DNA of 64,000 nucleotides from Phocoena phocoena (Eukaryota; Chordata; Mammalia; Artiodactyla; Phocoenidae). The position numbers and the translations under genes are program-made. Shown here piece after piece: positions 32,005-44,099 of this stretch. The stretch's first letter is position 1, and every line of letters begins with the position of its first letter. The notes below the pieces were generated by a model. That model made no database searches. It was not told the DNA's origin and worked only from the letters and a program-made list of their open reading frames with translations. Where the stretch lies: contig NC_089226.1 of NCBI RefSeq assembly GCF_963924675.1, positions 52,159,124 to 52,223,123 on the forward strand, read 5' to 3'.

Positions 32005-32225
32005 TACCGAGGAAGAAAATGTTTATGGAATGTGTACTATGTGCCAGGCTTAAGTGTTATATATTTTACATATGTGAGTATATATGAACATGTAAGTACG
32101 TTTGAACCACAAAGCAATTAGACATCCCTTTATGTACAAACAAGAAAACTGAGACATGGTGAGATTCATGACTTATCAATGTGAGTGTCCATGCTAGAAT
32201 TAAAAGTTGAGTTTGGTCTTTCATT
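32005..32225 (+). repeat. MIR SINE
   Basis: 'tatggaatgtgtactatgtg', 'ccaggcttaagtgttatata' and 'caagaaaactgagacatggt' are MIR landmarks in order. Confidence 0.7.
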
Positions 32226-32955
32226 CAATAGAAGAGAAATTAGACTATTGCAAAAAGATTCCCTTTTTATCAACCAAATTTCTGCTTGTAGTAGACTCTT
32301 CAGCTTTACATATAGTAACCTTCTAGTGATCCCTGGGTCATATTGGTCTTAAGCTATGTGCATAAGGAATTGATAAAAAAAATCTGTGAATTTAATGTTT
32401 TGACATATTTTGGAACCTCATCTGTGTGTACTGCAAGGTCAAAAGCTATGGCTATATCTAGAAGAATATACTATTGTTCCTTGTTCTCTTGGTGCAGGAA
32501 AAGGAATTCTTATTGAGGACAGGTTATGAAAAGCTATATCTTGGCATTGGATAACCTGATGCTCTAAGTGGAAGATTCTTCCTGGACCCCAAATATCACT
32601 CTGCTGCTCTTTCCCCATTTTGTTCATTTCAGCTATTATATAATTTTCAGATACATTGCTGATGAAAAGGAAACATCATGAACATGTTTTAGACAAATAA
32701 TATGGATTTTTTATTTTAAGGACAACAGAAAGAGAATGTGATATAGCAGCCAAATCAGAAAATGTGATTAGGCAAAGGAAAATAAATGGTAGAACTGTCA
32801 TTATAGCTAGAAAGAAGAACTAGCCCCCTTCATGTTTTATTAATCTGGAGTTAGTCATAATTGCCTTTGTATTGATATAGAGGCAAAATTCATACCACAG
32901 TATCCAATTTTATTATCTCCAGGGCATGCATATTATTTGAAATTTTCCTGTTTAA
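32226..32955. other. Nothing recognised
   Basis: AT-rich. No gene or repeat that I can support. Confidence 0.45.
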
Positions 32956-32959
32956 CTGT

Positions 32960-33112
32960 TTGAATCTTGATTATGACTTCCTCCCCTCATAAGAATGTAA
33001 GTTCCATGAGAGTAGATACCTTTTCTGCTTTGTTTTCTGTTATAGGCCCAAAGGCTAAAGTAATGCAGGCATATAGTTGGCACTCAACAAATATTTACTG
33101 AATGAATGAATG
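32960..33112 (+). repeat. L2 LINE 3-prime end
   Basis: 'gaatgtaagttccatgagag', 'tagataccttttctgctttg', 'ggcactcaacaaatatttac', then the terminal TGAATGAATGAATGG. A clean L2 end on the plus strand. Confidence 0.8.
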
Positions 33113-34260
33113 GCTACCTTTCAAACTTACATATTCATTCACTGTACCATCATTTAAGGAGTGTATACTGTGTGCCAGAGTAGGTATATCTACGTAATAC
33201 ATGCACACATGTATGCAAAAATGAGAGGCAAAATTGCATAACAGGTAAATTTGTAAACTCAAAATAGTGTCTGGACCACTTGTTACATGAACTCAGAAAG
33301 TCCCACGACTTTTCTGTGGCAGTTATCTGTTCACTACCCAGGTGACAGTTCTTACAGCATCTGGGCTGCTGTAAGAATCTCAGGTTCTGCCTCCAGTCCT
33401 CACTGGGAAAGGACCCTGGTACTAAAGACACTGGCCTGCGATGGGCCTGGAACCCTCACCTTGGTCCTGCCAACCCCTCCCCTGGAGGCTGGGTACCACT
33501 TGCCGCTTTCCAGATATAATCTCAGGATCTTCTGATCGTACGGCTTGGCCAAATCTCAGATGCCCCCAACTGCCATCATCTGACATCTTACATCTGATGC
33601 CTTAGATGTCAATATCTCAAGTCAAACTAAAGTTTATTCCTCGACTCTTCTCAGTCTACCAAATTGAATAGCTGGTCCCTTTGTAGCCAACTAATCCAGT
33701 GAACTTCCCTCAGTTTCCATACTGTACTTGCTACTGATTCAGTGCTATGAGAAGAGGAAAATATGGATGTAAAAGTGTGTAACTTTGTGCTTGTGTGTAT
33801 CCAGATCAAATCTAACATGAGCCATTGGACACCCTTGAAAAATAGGTTCCTCTTGACATGTGAAGAGTGTAATTTTCAAGGTCAACTGCAAACAATCTCC
33901 ACAAATCATGAACTATAAGGCGCATTCACACCTCAAGTGACTATTTTCTGCTTTTTTAACCTAAGCTAAATACAATAAGCTGTAGAGAGATCCTCACTAA
34001 TGATAGAAATTATCTGATACTGAACTTTAGCTCAAGATTCCAGTTCTGCATATCCAGGAGCTACATTAGAAATTTGGTCTCGATTCCATATTATGAAGTC
34101 CAGAGTCTCCTTAAGATTTGGGGTGGTAAAGATGCTCAGTGTCATATAGTTTTCAAAATGTTTTCACTTTATTGACCACTTCCCAAAAAGAAGAGAATAA
34201 GACTATTAAAATGAATAGATTATATTCAGCTTGCTATTTATGGAATGAATAAATCCTTGA
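33113..34260. other. Nothing recognised
   Basis: A balanced-composition segment at 33340-33530 carries overlapping frames on both strands (82 and 93 residues) without a known domain. No repeat that I can name. Confidence 0.35.
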
Positions 34261-34265
34261 TAAAT

Positions 34266-34332
34266 CCCTACAGCCCAGCAACATACCTGGCATCTGCCAG
34301 TACTCGGTAAATGTTGGTTGAATGAAAGAATG
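34266..34332 (+). repeat. Short L2 tail
   Basis: 'acatacctggcatctgccag', 'actcggtaaatgttggttga', 'atgaaagaatg': the last about 65 bases of an L2 in sense orientation. Confidence 0.5.
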
Positions 34333-34940
34333 TCAGTCACTGATCTTTTTCCTCATGGGTCATGGGAGCTGAGAAAGACCAAGGTCAGAGATAATGAGAC
34401 TTCACAACCTCATGGCCACAGTGAGAATTATGGAAGTGCTTTATAAGTGAGTTATTTGAAGCTCAGTAGGGAAAGATTCTTCATCCTCTCGGATCTCTGC
34501 TGTCACTTTACAAAGAGAAATAAAGACTTATCTTGATGACAGGGGACATTTGGGGATAAAGATACCGAATATGTTCTGAGTCTGGACCTCTCAGAGGGCA
34601 GTGGGTGAAGCAGTTTGAATAACAGAAGAGTCAATCCTTAGAATCCTCCACAGAGGCTCAGAGAGATGCGTAAAGCACTTGGGATTTGATTTTACTTTTC
34701 AGGATTTTCTATTTTGTTCTTGTATTTGCTGTCACTGAGTGGAACAGAAAGCAAACCCGGTAAAGTGTTCAGGTTGTATAGTTTTGCCTTTTTTCTTTTT
34801 TTTTTAAGGGGAAAGGAAAAAGGTCATAGAAAGCCTTGTGAGGAAGATGCCTTTTTTTCTGATACAAATATCTGTACAACATTTTGAAATGGAATGTAGA
34901 ACCTTCTCATCTTCCTTGGGAAATTTTTAATGTACAAAGA
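34333..34940. other. Nothing recognised
   Basis: Contains a pyrimidine run (T and C) near 34785-34806. No gene or repeat that I can support. Confidence 0.4.
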
Positions 34941-34957
34941 ATCTGAAGACTTTCTTT

Positions 34958-35272
34958 TTTTTTTTTTTTAGAAGATGTTGGGGGTAGGAGTTTATTAATT
35001 AATTTATTTTTGCTGTGTTGGGTCTTCGTTTCTGCGCGAGGGCTTTCTCTAGTTGTGGCAAGTGGGGGCCACTCTTCATTGTGGTGCACAGGCCTCTCAC
35101 TATCGCGGCCTCTCTTATTGCGGAGCACAGGCCCCAGACGCGCAGGCTCAGCAGTTGTGGCTCACGGGCCTAGTTGCTCTGCAGCATGTGGGATCTTCCC
35201 AGACCAGGGCTCGAACCCGTGTCCCCTGCATTAGCAGGCAGATTCTCAACCACTGCTCCACCAGGGAAGCCC
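34958..35272 (-). mobile_element. CHR-1-like SINE
   Basis: Minus-strand copy: T-rich tail, 'ttgctgtgttgggtcttcgt', 'gggctttctctagttgtggc', 'ggagcacaggccccagacgc', 'ccaccagggaagcc' at its tRNA-like head. A perfect 15-bp target-site duplication, ctgaagactttcttt, is at 34943-34957 and 35273-35287. Its antisense frames (35010-35289) are not genes. Confidence 0.95.
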
Positions 35273-35429
35273 CTGAAGACTTTCTTTGAGTATCTGAGGA
35301 AGGAAGGAAGTCAACCAATTTTGTAATCTATGAAAATTCTTCATCTTTTTATTCCCTATATCATTAAAATAAGTAACCCATAAAAAATTAATGACACAGC
35401 CTTTGCCCTTTAAAGGAAATGGAAAAAAA

Positions 35430-35572
35430 GGCAATATTTATCATGTGTCTACCACCTGTCCAAGTCTATGATAAACATAGTCCTACCTCAGTATTCATAA
35501 CAACCTTATGAGGCAGATGTAATTATCCTCATTGTACAAATCGTGAAATTGACACTCAGAAGGTTGAAGATG
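35430..35572 (+). repeat. MIR SINE, part 1
   Basis: 'gtattcataacaaccttatg', 'aggcagatgtaattatcctc' and 'gaaattgacactcagaaggt' are MIR landmarks. The MIR 3-prime half is displaced to 35846-35942. Confidence 0.7.
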
Positions 35573-35845
35573 CTTGTCTTTTGCCTCTGTCAATCCCTTA
35601 TCACATACTATGAGCACTGACTCTCCTGGAAGTTTCCACTGCCCTTACCTGAGAGGGCTAACCCTTCCCTCCTCTGTGCCCTTTCTGTACTTTGCACATG
35701 CTTTTAACGTTATATTTCTACATTTGAATTAATTTCTTTTCAAGTTTTGTTCCCCTTTACTAGAGGATAAGTCTCTAGATAGTCAGGATTGGGGTTTTCA
35801 TCTCTATATTCTTTGTACCGACCACAGAAATGTTTCGTCTTTGAA
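35573..35845 (+). repeat. Probable L2 fragment inserted in a MIR
   Basis: 'ccttatcacatactatgagc', 'gaggataagtctctagatag' and the end 'ccacagaaatgtttcgtctt' look like a decayed sense-strand L2 end. The two MIR halves flank it, so whatever it is, it entered the MIR. The identification as L2 is tentative. Confidence 0.45.
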
Positions 35846-35942
35846 GTAAATGCCACATAACCAGTTAGGTATGGAGTCAGAATTTAAATTTAACATCTTT
35901 TTGATTCTGAAAGCTCATGCGTTTTTCATTATACTGTGATGT
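35846..35942 (+). repeat. MIR SINE, part 2
   Basis: 'atgccacataaccagttagg' and 'tgaaagctcatgcgtttttc' correspond to the MIR 'gcccaaggtcacacagctag' to 'gagcccatgctcttaac' region. Confidence 0.6.
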
Positions 35943-36259
35943 CAAAACTTGAAGACAGACAGAAAGATTAACGCAATTGTGTTAAGTCACACACTTAAGT
36001 AATACTATTATATGCCATTTACATACTTAATATAAATATAGCAGGGTTAAGGAATAGTTAGACGATTCATAGGTAATGCAAATTCAGAAAACGTGAAGCC
36101 CAGGGAGAATGTAGAGCTCCTATGATAAGTCTAAGAATTTTCATTTTGCTTTACCAGTTAATTATTTTTATGATACAACTATAACATAATAGGCCCTGTA
36201 GGAGGTAGAAAGGTAAGATGAAAAGAGCAGGAATCCTGCCCTTCCTACATTGTCAGGTA

Positions 36260-36415
36260 GAATTCACATACTGCAGTGTATTCTGTGGTGAGTTATTTAT
36301 CTCTCTGAGCTGTACTTTTTGATCGTCTAAATCGGTGCTAATTGTACCACTCAGGATCATTATAAAAATTAAAACAGCGTATGCTATTGGCCTAGTGCCT
36401 AACATAGATGAAGAT
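36260..36415 (-). repeat. MIR SINE fragment
   Basis: 'ttatctctctgagctgtact', 'gtaccactcaggatcattat' and 'ggcctagtgcctaacataga' follow reverse-strand MIR order. Diverged. Confidence 0.55.
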
Positions 36416-36482
36416 AAATTTATCAATGCTCCTCCTCAGCTTAAATGTAGATATGAGTATGGATATGGATAAAGACTTAAAT

Positions 36483-36692
36483 CCGAGGTTCCCAATGGGG
36501 CAGAGAGGGACATTTGTTTCTCCAGGGAACATCCGTCAATTTCTAGAGCTATTTTTGGTTGTCACAACTGGGAGTGTGCTACTGGCATCTACTGAATAAA
36601 AGCCAAGGATGTTGTTAAACATCCACTAATGCACAGGGAAGTCAGTCCCCCAACAGAGAATTATAGGATTATCTGGCCCAAGATGTCATGGG
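36483..36692 (+). repeat. MER5A hAT-Charlie DNA transposon relic
   Basis: Well preserved MER5A: 'ttggttgtcacaactgggag', 'gtgctactggcatctactga', 'ccaaggatgttgttaaacat', 'ttatctggcccaagatgtca'. It is non-autonomous and about full length (roughly 190-210 bases). Confidence 0.88.
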
Positions 36693-37365
36693 ATATAAAT
36701 GTGGATACAGATATAGATGCAGATATAAAAAGTGCTAAGAGTCACAAGTTACCAGGTCTATATTTGTGAGAGTGTAGATGTGGAAGAGAGATGACCACTG
36801 GCTCCAACTCTGAGGAGAATTTATGGAAGAGTCAGGACTTATCTGGGCTTTGGGATGTAGCCAGGTAGAGAGAGAAAGAGCACATGGGATTTTAGGAGGA
36901 GCTTGATTAATGGTGAAAAGAGCCTTTTGGGGATTAGGGTCAACAAAAGGATTTTCCAGTCATCCAGTGAAATCTGGAAGAGTAAGTGCAGGACTTAGCA
37001 GGACTTTGTAATAGGAATGATGGCATAGGAGGTAAAATGTGTGGAGTAATACAGCATGAGGACCATGGTAGAGAAAAAGGACAAGGATCATAGCCAAGGA
37101 GTACATAAAGAGCACACACTGTATTCCTTCATTTATTGAAAAAGAGAAAAAGACACTTAAAAATATCAGATGTCCCATGGATACCAGGGACAATGAAAAT
37201 AAAAACATAAATAAAGCACAGCTCCTAAATTCATAAAAGAAAACCTGAAAATTTTGGCAATTAAATGTGTAGATTGAATAAAAAACAAGTTGGAGATTAA
37301 GGATGAAAAAGAATTCATCTTTGATATTAGAGAAAATTATGCTTTGATTAATCCGTAATTGCTAC
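36693..37365. other. Unassigned; weak L2-like phrases
   Basis: 'ggacttatctgggctttggg' and 'gggattttaggaggagcttg' near 36835-36910 faintly resemble reverse-strand L2. This is not strong enough to call. No gene. Confidence 0.35.
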
Positions 37366-37369
37366 ATTC

Positions 37370-37515
37370 AAACCTGGATTTGAGATGCTGGATTGCTACA
37401 TCCAAACTAGGTCACTAATTTGCTATGTGAACCTGGGCAATGTCCTTAACCTCTCAAATTCTCACTTGGTTGTTTGTGAAATGTAGATACCAATACCTCC
37501 TACAAGTAGAACCAT
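37370..37515 (-). repeat. MIR SINE
   Basis: 'aaacctggatttgagatgct', 'gctatgtgaacctgggcaat' and 'gtccttaacctctcaaattc' are reverse-strand MIR landmarks. Confidence 0.7.
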
Positions 37516-37920
37516 GCTATTACTTTATACTCAATAAGTATAAATACATACATATACATAAAAGGAATCATTATTTTTGCTCATATTCTAAATTGATAGC
37601 CACATTTATACATTATTTCAATGACATGTTTTAATTACTTAGTTGTTTTGAATCCATAGCTAAAATATTGATTTTTTCCAGCCTTTTACCGATATCAAAA
37701 GTTAAACTGAAACTAGATTAATATGATTTTAATATCCATATTTAGTCATTATCTATTCATATAGTTTACCAAGTAGCAATTGGCTTTGTAGTACCTCAGA
37801 AACCAGAGGCTGAGAAGATAAAAATCTAATCCTTGGCCTGCAGGAGATTATAGTTTAAAATATTAAAAGGGAGATCCCTTCGACAAATGTATAACTTAGC
37901 ATACCTAGGATGTAAGTAAT
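37516..37920. other. Nothing recognised
   Basis: AT-rich. No gene or repeat that I can support. Confidence 0.45.
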
Positions 37921-37924
37921 AACT

Positions 37925-38075
37925 TATCTGTGATATATCTAATACTTTTTAATATTTTATCTCATTTGCTATTACAACCATCCTGTGAGGAAGGCCTTAT
38001 ATTATTATGATTATTTTTATTATTACTCTTCCCATTTTATGGTTGAAGAAACAGGGGATCAAAAACTATCCTGGT
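37925..38075 (+). repeat. MIR SINE fragment
   Basis: 'tatctcatttgctattacaa', 'ccatcctgtgaggaaggcct' and 'ttatggttgaagaaacaggg' are in MIR order. Confidence 0.7.
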
Positions 38076-38900
38076 TTCTGAGTAAACAAAATTGAGTAAG
38101 ACAAAATCATTGTTTTTAGCAGTTTCTAATCTATCAGGGAGGCAAAGTTCCCAAAAGCCAGGAAAAAAATTCTGTTATAAACAGCTTTACAATGGAAGTA
38201 ATAATCAGGTTTGTAACAATCAATGTTAATTGTGATCGGCGCAATCATGACCGTGGAGAAGCTGAATTCTGGAATTGCTGGTACGTCAGCTGTGTGACCT
38301 AATAGCTTTTTTTGCATATAAACTTGAATATTCTGTAGTGTTTTATATACAAAATTAACAAGTGATAAATATGAAAAAAGACCCCAGGGATCATATAATT
38401 CAACAGTCTCCATTTTGTGGAGACTCTCAGAGGGAGGTCACATGATTTATGTGGGAGCTGATCTTGTGACCAGGCATGTGGTGACACAAGATAACCCCAG
38501 TTGACCATATTCTTGAGGGGAGTAGCATTCTTTTCTCTCTGACAACATCCTGAGCAGTTACTTCCACATCTTCTCAGCGTTGGGAAGAGACCTACTCAAA
38601 CAGTGAGGGCATATTTTACTTCATGAGGTTTATACCATGAGGTGGCAGAAACAATATCACTCGTGGCAAAAAATATGGCAGCCCAATAACAAATGATTCT
38701 GGTTCTTCAGATATCCTTCCGCAATGTGTTGGAAATAGGACTGGCCCCACTGGAATTTATAAAGCCCCTATTTTCTTAGATAACTTAAGGTGGGAGTGGT
38801 CCTCTAAGCCTACGGGAGCTTGAATAATTAATTTGAATAATAAGAATAAATGTTAAGTTATTTATATTCTAAGCAGATGAGAATATAGTGTCAGTGGACT
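38076..38900. other. Mostly unrecognised; possible MIR-like phrase
   Basis: 'ccagggatcatataattcaa' to 'gggaggtcacatgatttatg' (about 38385-38450) resembles the core shared by MIR-like SINEs. The rest, including 38520-38800, has no recognisable repeat or coding content. Confidence 0.35.
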
Positions 38901-38904
38901 AAAT

Positions 38905-39150
38905 CATAATAACTACAATTTCCTGAGCCTCTACTACGTTGCTAGGAGACTTCTAAGAAATGTTTTATAGATTTCTCATTTAACCCTCAGAATAGACACA
39001 AAATGCAGGTATTTTTATCTTCATTATACAGATAGAGAGGTTGAGGGGGTGAAATGACTAGCCTTAGGACACACAGCTATTAAGTGGCACATTCTGTGTT
39101 TTAATGCTGTCTTCTACTCCACAGTCCTGTGCCTTCATGCATCATTGAAC
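38905..39150 (+). repeat. MIR SINE, nearly full length
   Basis: 'ctgagcctctactacgttgc', 'ctcatttaaccctcagaata', 'cttcattatacagatagaga', 'acacacagctattaagtggc', 'ctactccacagtcctgtgcc': all MIR blocks in order. Confidence 0.85.
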
Positions 39151-39384
39151 AGTTTCCTCCTACTTTCCTTTCCTGGATTTCTTGGTAGAGGAGGCTTCTG
39201 GCCATGGTGGAGGTACAGAAATGTTGTGACTGGAGTGACCTCATTTAACTCTATTAGTCATTAGGTAAAGTGAGTGAGAAGGAGACAGTGGTAGTACACA
39301 AAAGTGACTATTGCACGAGTGACCCTAGATGTGACCATAGTTTGACATTATTATTTTTGAAAGAGTGTGTGATTTGTATTAAAG

Positions 39385-39585
39385 GAGACTGACATTCATT
39401 GAGGACCCAGTATATTTTAAGGCATGTTCTTGGGTGGCTGTTTTACCTTGATTTATAGATGAGAAAACTGAGGCTGTGGGATTCCAAGAGGGTTGGCTAA
39501 GGTCACTCATGGAGCAGGGATTTAAACAGAAGTACTAGCTTCAGAGTCTTCACTGTTTTCTTTATACTGCATTACCTTCTGGAGA
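39385..39585 (+). repeat. MIR SINE
   Basis: 'gatttatagatgagaaaact', 'gaggctgtgggattccaaga' and 'ggctaaggtcactcatggag' are in MIR order. An A12 run follows at 39589-39600. Confidence 0.72.
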
Positions 39586-39669
39586 ATTAAAAAAAAAAAA
39601 TCAACATAGCAATGGAAAATTCAGGACAGTTATATTTTGCTTGAATGGAAGGGAGAATTTTGGCCAGTT

Positions 39670-39850
39670 GGAATCATTCAGTAATGGAAGGACCACCTTT
39701 GACACTATGAGCTCTGTGTCCTTGGAAACATGCAAGTTGAAACTGAGAGATTATGTATGATGGTGGTGCTATAGAAACAACTCTCACCCTTGGTGGTCTG
39801 TTGGGGTAAGAAATTTCATATTCCCTTTCAGTGTCATAGGGCTATTCTAG
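39670..39850 (+). repeat. Possible L3/CR1-like LINE end
   Basis: 'gctctgtgtccttggaaaca', 'tgcaagttgaaactgagaga' and 'gtgctatagaaacaactctc' resemble the 3-prime end of mammalian CR1-type LINEs (L3). Diverged and uncertain. Confidence 0.4.
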
Positions 39851-40305
39851 GAACCTATGAAAACTCTGGATGGGTGGTAATACCAAGGAGTGTTTCCAAG
39901 GAAAATGGCATTGCCATTTCTGTTGTTAAGAGGATTGATACACTGGGAATGAAGGGTCATTGATGTTGAGTTGTTATTCTTCGGAACTGTATCTGTGATA
40001 CTAGTTTTGCACATTCTACACTATTAAGCAGGACAAACAGATAAGGGTACTATACTTCAAAGGACAGATTGGTCAGAGATTCCTTCTATCTGCTGGTCCT
40101 GTCACTGGAGTAGCAAAACTATAACTAGGACCGGTCTAAAGTCACACATAGAGAAAGATGTATATATGGTATGTCAAAGTGTATTATGTGGAGCAATATC
40201 AGGTTTGGAAGGAGACTGAAATCAGGAGTCAATTAAAAACAGGAGATGTCAGATAGCCCAGAATCCAAGCGATGATCAGAAGTCAGAATGGACATGAATT
40301 GATGT
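39851..40305. other. Nothing recognised
   Basis: No gene or repeat that I can support. Confidence 0.4.
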
Positions 40306-40310
40306 GTCCA

Positions 40311-40480
40311 ACTCAATTTAACAAATATGTATTGATTGCATCTGATGTGTTGAGCACCATGCTAGGTGCTGGGGAAAGATGAAGATTACAAAGATGAATT
40401 TCATATGGATTTATCCTCAAAGAACTAGTAGTCCAGCAGGAAGATACACATGTAAAAATAATTAAAATAGATTGCAATGA
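40311..40480 (-). repeat. L2 LINE fragment
   Basis: 'actcaatttaacaaatatgt', 'gagcaccatgctaggtgctg', 'cctcaaagaactagtagtcc': the reverse-strand L2 3-prime end. Confidence 0.72.
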
Positions 40481-41395
40481 ACCCCATCCTATATGTAGTC
40501 TGTTACTGCTTGCTTTTTCATTCAACATTTTGTTGCTAAAATTCATCCATGGTGTTGCGTGTAGAGTTTACTCATTTTCACTACTAAATAATTACATATC
40601 ATATGATTATGTTACACATTCAAATATAAAAATTCGTGCACACAAATGGTATATTGCTAAAGAATAAAAGCACATATACTAATTACAGTAACAAAATGAA
40701 GATGACTATAAACACAATTTCAGGCTAGTGATACCTCTGGGATAAAATGAAAAAATAGTCCAGGAATGAAGCACATAGGTAGATGTAGTTCTTAAGTATG
40801 GTTGTGGGTTCACAGCTATTTATCATAATGCTTCAGAATATATACTTTATATATATGTATATACACACACCACATATATATACATTCATATAAGTGTATG
40901 TATACACACACATATATCCATAGATACAATGCATTATTTATATTTGTGATATATAAAAAATGTTTTAAATAAAAAATATTAAAATCTGTAGTATAGTATA
41001 GAGACATACAGACATGGAATGCAATGACCCAAGAAAAGAAAGAGAACTCACTTATCTTGGCTGGGCAGATGACAGATGAGATTTTTAAAAAGGAAGACTT
41101 ATAGAGTATACTATATCTTAGGTAGTTTACTGAGGAATGTATAAACGTTTACCTGATTCAGAGAGAGAGGGCATGCCAGGCAGAAGAAAAGGTTTGCCTG
41201 CTGTGGAAACCTCTTTGTACATTTCTGTATCATATTTATTATACTATTCCCTGTGTCCCTAACCCCACAATATATGTATGTAACAATATATAGATGTTAA
41301 ATAAATGAACACTTTCAGGATAGAGTGTAGTGTATGAATGTGGTTGCATGTATGGAACATGTAGGGAAGAAAAAGTTAGACAAGCAGAAAGGAAC
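40481..41395. other. AT-rich; mixed TA/CA run at 40840-40925
   Basis: The patch at 40840-40925 is a mosaic of TATA and CACA units ('atacacacaccacatatata'). The rest shows no gene or repeat that I can support. Confidence 0.45.
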
Positions 41396-41399
41396 TGGC

Positions 41400-41690
41400 T
41401 CAAGTTTTGATTGCCATGCAAAGGATTTTAGGAAAGTAATATGGTGTTTAAGTAGGGGAGTAATAAATTTTGATTTGAATTGTAGATCAAATGAGACTAC
41501 AATGAGAAAAATTGCTTGAAGGTGGGGGTGAGCCCCTATATAAGAAACAGGGGGGCCCGTTAGGAGGTGGTGATCTAGTCCCATCTAGAAGTGACAGAGT
41601 AGAGCTGGGAGAACAACCACAGGAATGGTGGGGAGGGAATTTTCAGATGGTTCATAAGGTGCCAGGCAAGGAGGCAGTTTCATTGCCATG
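41400..41690 (-). repeat. L2 LINE fragment
   Basis: 'gcaaaggattttaggaaagt', 'gcccgttaggaggtggtgat' and 'gccaggcaaggaggcagttt' fit the reverse-strand L2 order ('gggttttaagcaggggagtg', 'ccagttaggaggctgttgca'). No terminal repeat is present. Confidence 0.5.
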
Positions 41691-43425
41691 AGTCTAGAAA
41701 AAAATCGGCAGTATCTGTGGCATATTTCTTTTGGTCTTAAAGTGATGTATATCTTGCCCCAATTTTTCACAAAGACTTTATTGTCCTTTCTTTCAACTTC
41801 TTTGATTTTAGCTTTAGGTGGATGTACAATAGTTGTTTGGACAACATATTTTGGAAGGATTTGTAAACTTATAAATCATTTTCTGGTGATGATTTTTTTA
41901 GGGCTAAAATTCAGGGGTTGGTTTGTTTTTTGCATATGGCATAAGGCAGCAGTCCCCAAGAATGACTCTGAAGGCATGCATTGAACTCATCTACAGTTAT
42001 TCATTTGTACCATAAATATTTGGCACTTGGTCTGGTGGGTGCTGTGGCAGACCGCCTGTTTCCTCCCATCCTGATAAAGGCACTCATCCCCCCAAGTGCT
42101 GGAAATGGTGGCAGCTGATGGCTCTCAACTGACTCCCTCTCTGGACATTGCCTTCAGCTGAAGAAGGTTGCTTTGCTCAGCTCACATCCATTCCCAGGGA
42201 AGAGCTTACACTATTGACTGGCCAATGAGTCAGTTAAAATCCATTCATTTGCCTCAAGGTGGGACAACTCTGAAGGACTATTCCGATTCCAGAATTCCCC
42301 ATGTAATGGAAGGAAGCCTTTAGTACAACTGCATCACAATTCAACTCCTTTTTCAGCTCTATCCTACTTTCTTTGCTTGCCCACAGGTACTGATCACCTA
42401 TAAGCTTCCTGCACATGAATTCTCATCTCAGAGTCTGTTTCTCATGGAGCTCAAATGAAGTTTCCTGTCAAGTGCCTGGCACAGGGGATATCATAATTTT
42501 GCAGTTACTAAATAGGTACACAAATAAAAGTTAAAGCAAGAGTGACATTTAGGGGTGTGTGAGGGTAGTTGACTATGCTGTGCATGCTGTGTGCACTGCT
42601 TGAATGGTAGATTGGTATCCTCGAGAAGCAGTTTGGTAACATCCAAGAAGTTGCATGAAGGCGTAACAATATCTTGAAACCACTGGTGTAAGGACACTGT
42701 TAACTCTTAAAGAACAACAGAGATATGTTATGGGGATTGGCAACATTTTCTGTCTGTAGACATGGGTGAAGACTTAGTTATGACTCTGTGGAGGATTTAC
42801 TGTGCCTCAAAGCTTTAGAGAACATTGATTTACTCTTCAAAAAATTTAGGGGCTTCTGCTGACATCCGGGCTGAGGGGGAGTTTAACTTTGTATGAAGAC
42901 ATTTTGCCTTTTCTGCCTATATACAAGGCAGTGAAGGGAATACATTAAAGGATGTCCGAGTTCAGGGTTACAAGGTATAAAGGTCACTTGTTTTCATATA
43001 ATAGGCCACAAGACAAAATTAAATAAAGAATCCTGTTAGTTGGCCAATCTGTATGGACTTTGGCAGCCTAAATCAGGAGGACAACACTCTTTCACAGAGA
43101 AGTCTGGATTGTAACTTAAATGACAACACAAATCAGTTGCTGATTAAAAATTTTAAAATAAATGCAATATTTGCAACTGCCCTGCCCCAGCAACATAAGC
43201 ACACCCACTGATATTTGGAAATAACAAAAAAGAAGAGTTTTCCTAGTTTCCCTTCTGTTCATGATTATTTTAAAGTGTCAAAGGAGTAAACGAAGCTCAC
43301 CTCTTAAAAATGAGAACCGTTATATAGTTGAACAACAAGGGACGCTATTTTTTTGGAATAAATGAAAAAGAAAAACAATACAAAATATATGAAATCATGT
43401 ACTTCATTAAATACAGACTTGGGTT
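41691..43425. other. Nothing recognised
   Basis: Mixed composition. 42020-42460 is more balanced and may hold an old repeat I cannot name ('catctcagagtctgtttctc' is a phrase common in mammalian repeats). Frames of 60-98 codons here have no domain. Confidence 0.4.
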
Positions 43426-43429
43426 TCTA

Positions 43430-43625
43430 CTACCCTCCTCCATTTACTAGATGAACGTACTTGGTTAAATTGCTCAACTTAATCTCAGTTTTCTCATGTG
43501 TAAAATGTGAATAGTAAAATATTTCTACTGGGTTGTGTGATAATCATGTAAGTTAATGTATGTGAAGTTTGTAGAAGGGGAAGGGCACATAGTAGGTTCT
43601 CAAGTGTAATTATCTTAAGTAGGTT
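43430..43625 (-). repeat. MIR SINE
   Basis: 'ctcagttttctcatgtgtaa', 'tgggttgtgtgataatcatg', 'ggcacatagtaggttctcaa': reverse-strand MIR, well preserved at its 5-prime end. Confidence 0.8.
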
Positions 43626-43871
43626 CTTAAGGTACTTTTAAGTCTATGCGTAGAATAAATTCAAGATCAGATATACACATAAGAATTTCTGGCAAATTTC
43701 TTAAATCGTAAGCTCTAGGGAAAGATCTGTGGCTTCTACTTTTTAACTGGTGCTTAAACTTTTGCCACCATTAGAGCTGTAACATTTGATCTAACTCCTT
43801 GGCCCTTATGAACGTAGAGCTGTATTGGGAAAGGAGAAATATGGTGTGAGAGATGAGCACTATGTGGACAG

Positions 43872-43985
43872 TAATGAACTCGGAGTGGTTATTCTAGTTC
43901 TGCCATCAGTTGGCTTGGAGATCTTGAGGATATTATTATATCTCTGTAAGCTGTGGTTTCCTGATCTGTAAAACTGGAATACCAA
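43872..43985 (-). repeat. MIR SINE fragment
   Basis: 'tattctagttctgccatcag', 'ttggcttggagatcttgagg', 'gtggtttcctgatctgtaaa': reverse-strand MIR centre. Confidence 0.65.
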
Positions 43986-44099
43986 TTTGATTTTTGTTCT
44001 CAATACTCTAACTTCAACATACGTGGATCCTCTAAGTGGATATTTTAATTGATTTATTCTGGGAACTTGGAAACAGACACACATCGTCAGTTTCTTCAT

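Noticed and set aside
35010..35289. Frames of 74 and 78 codons
   Set aside because: Inside the CHR-1-like SINE at 34958-35272.
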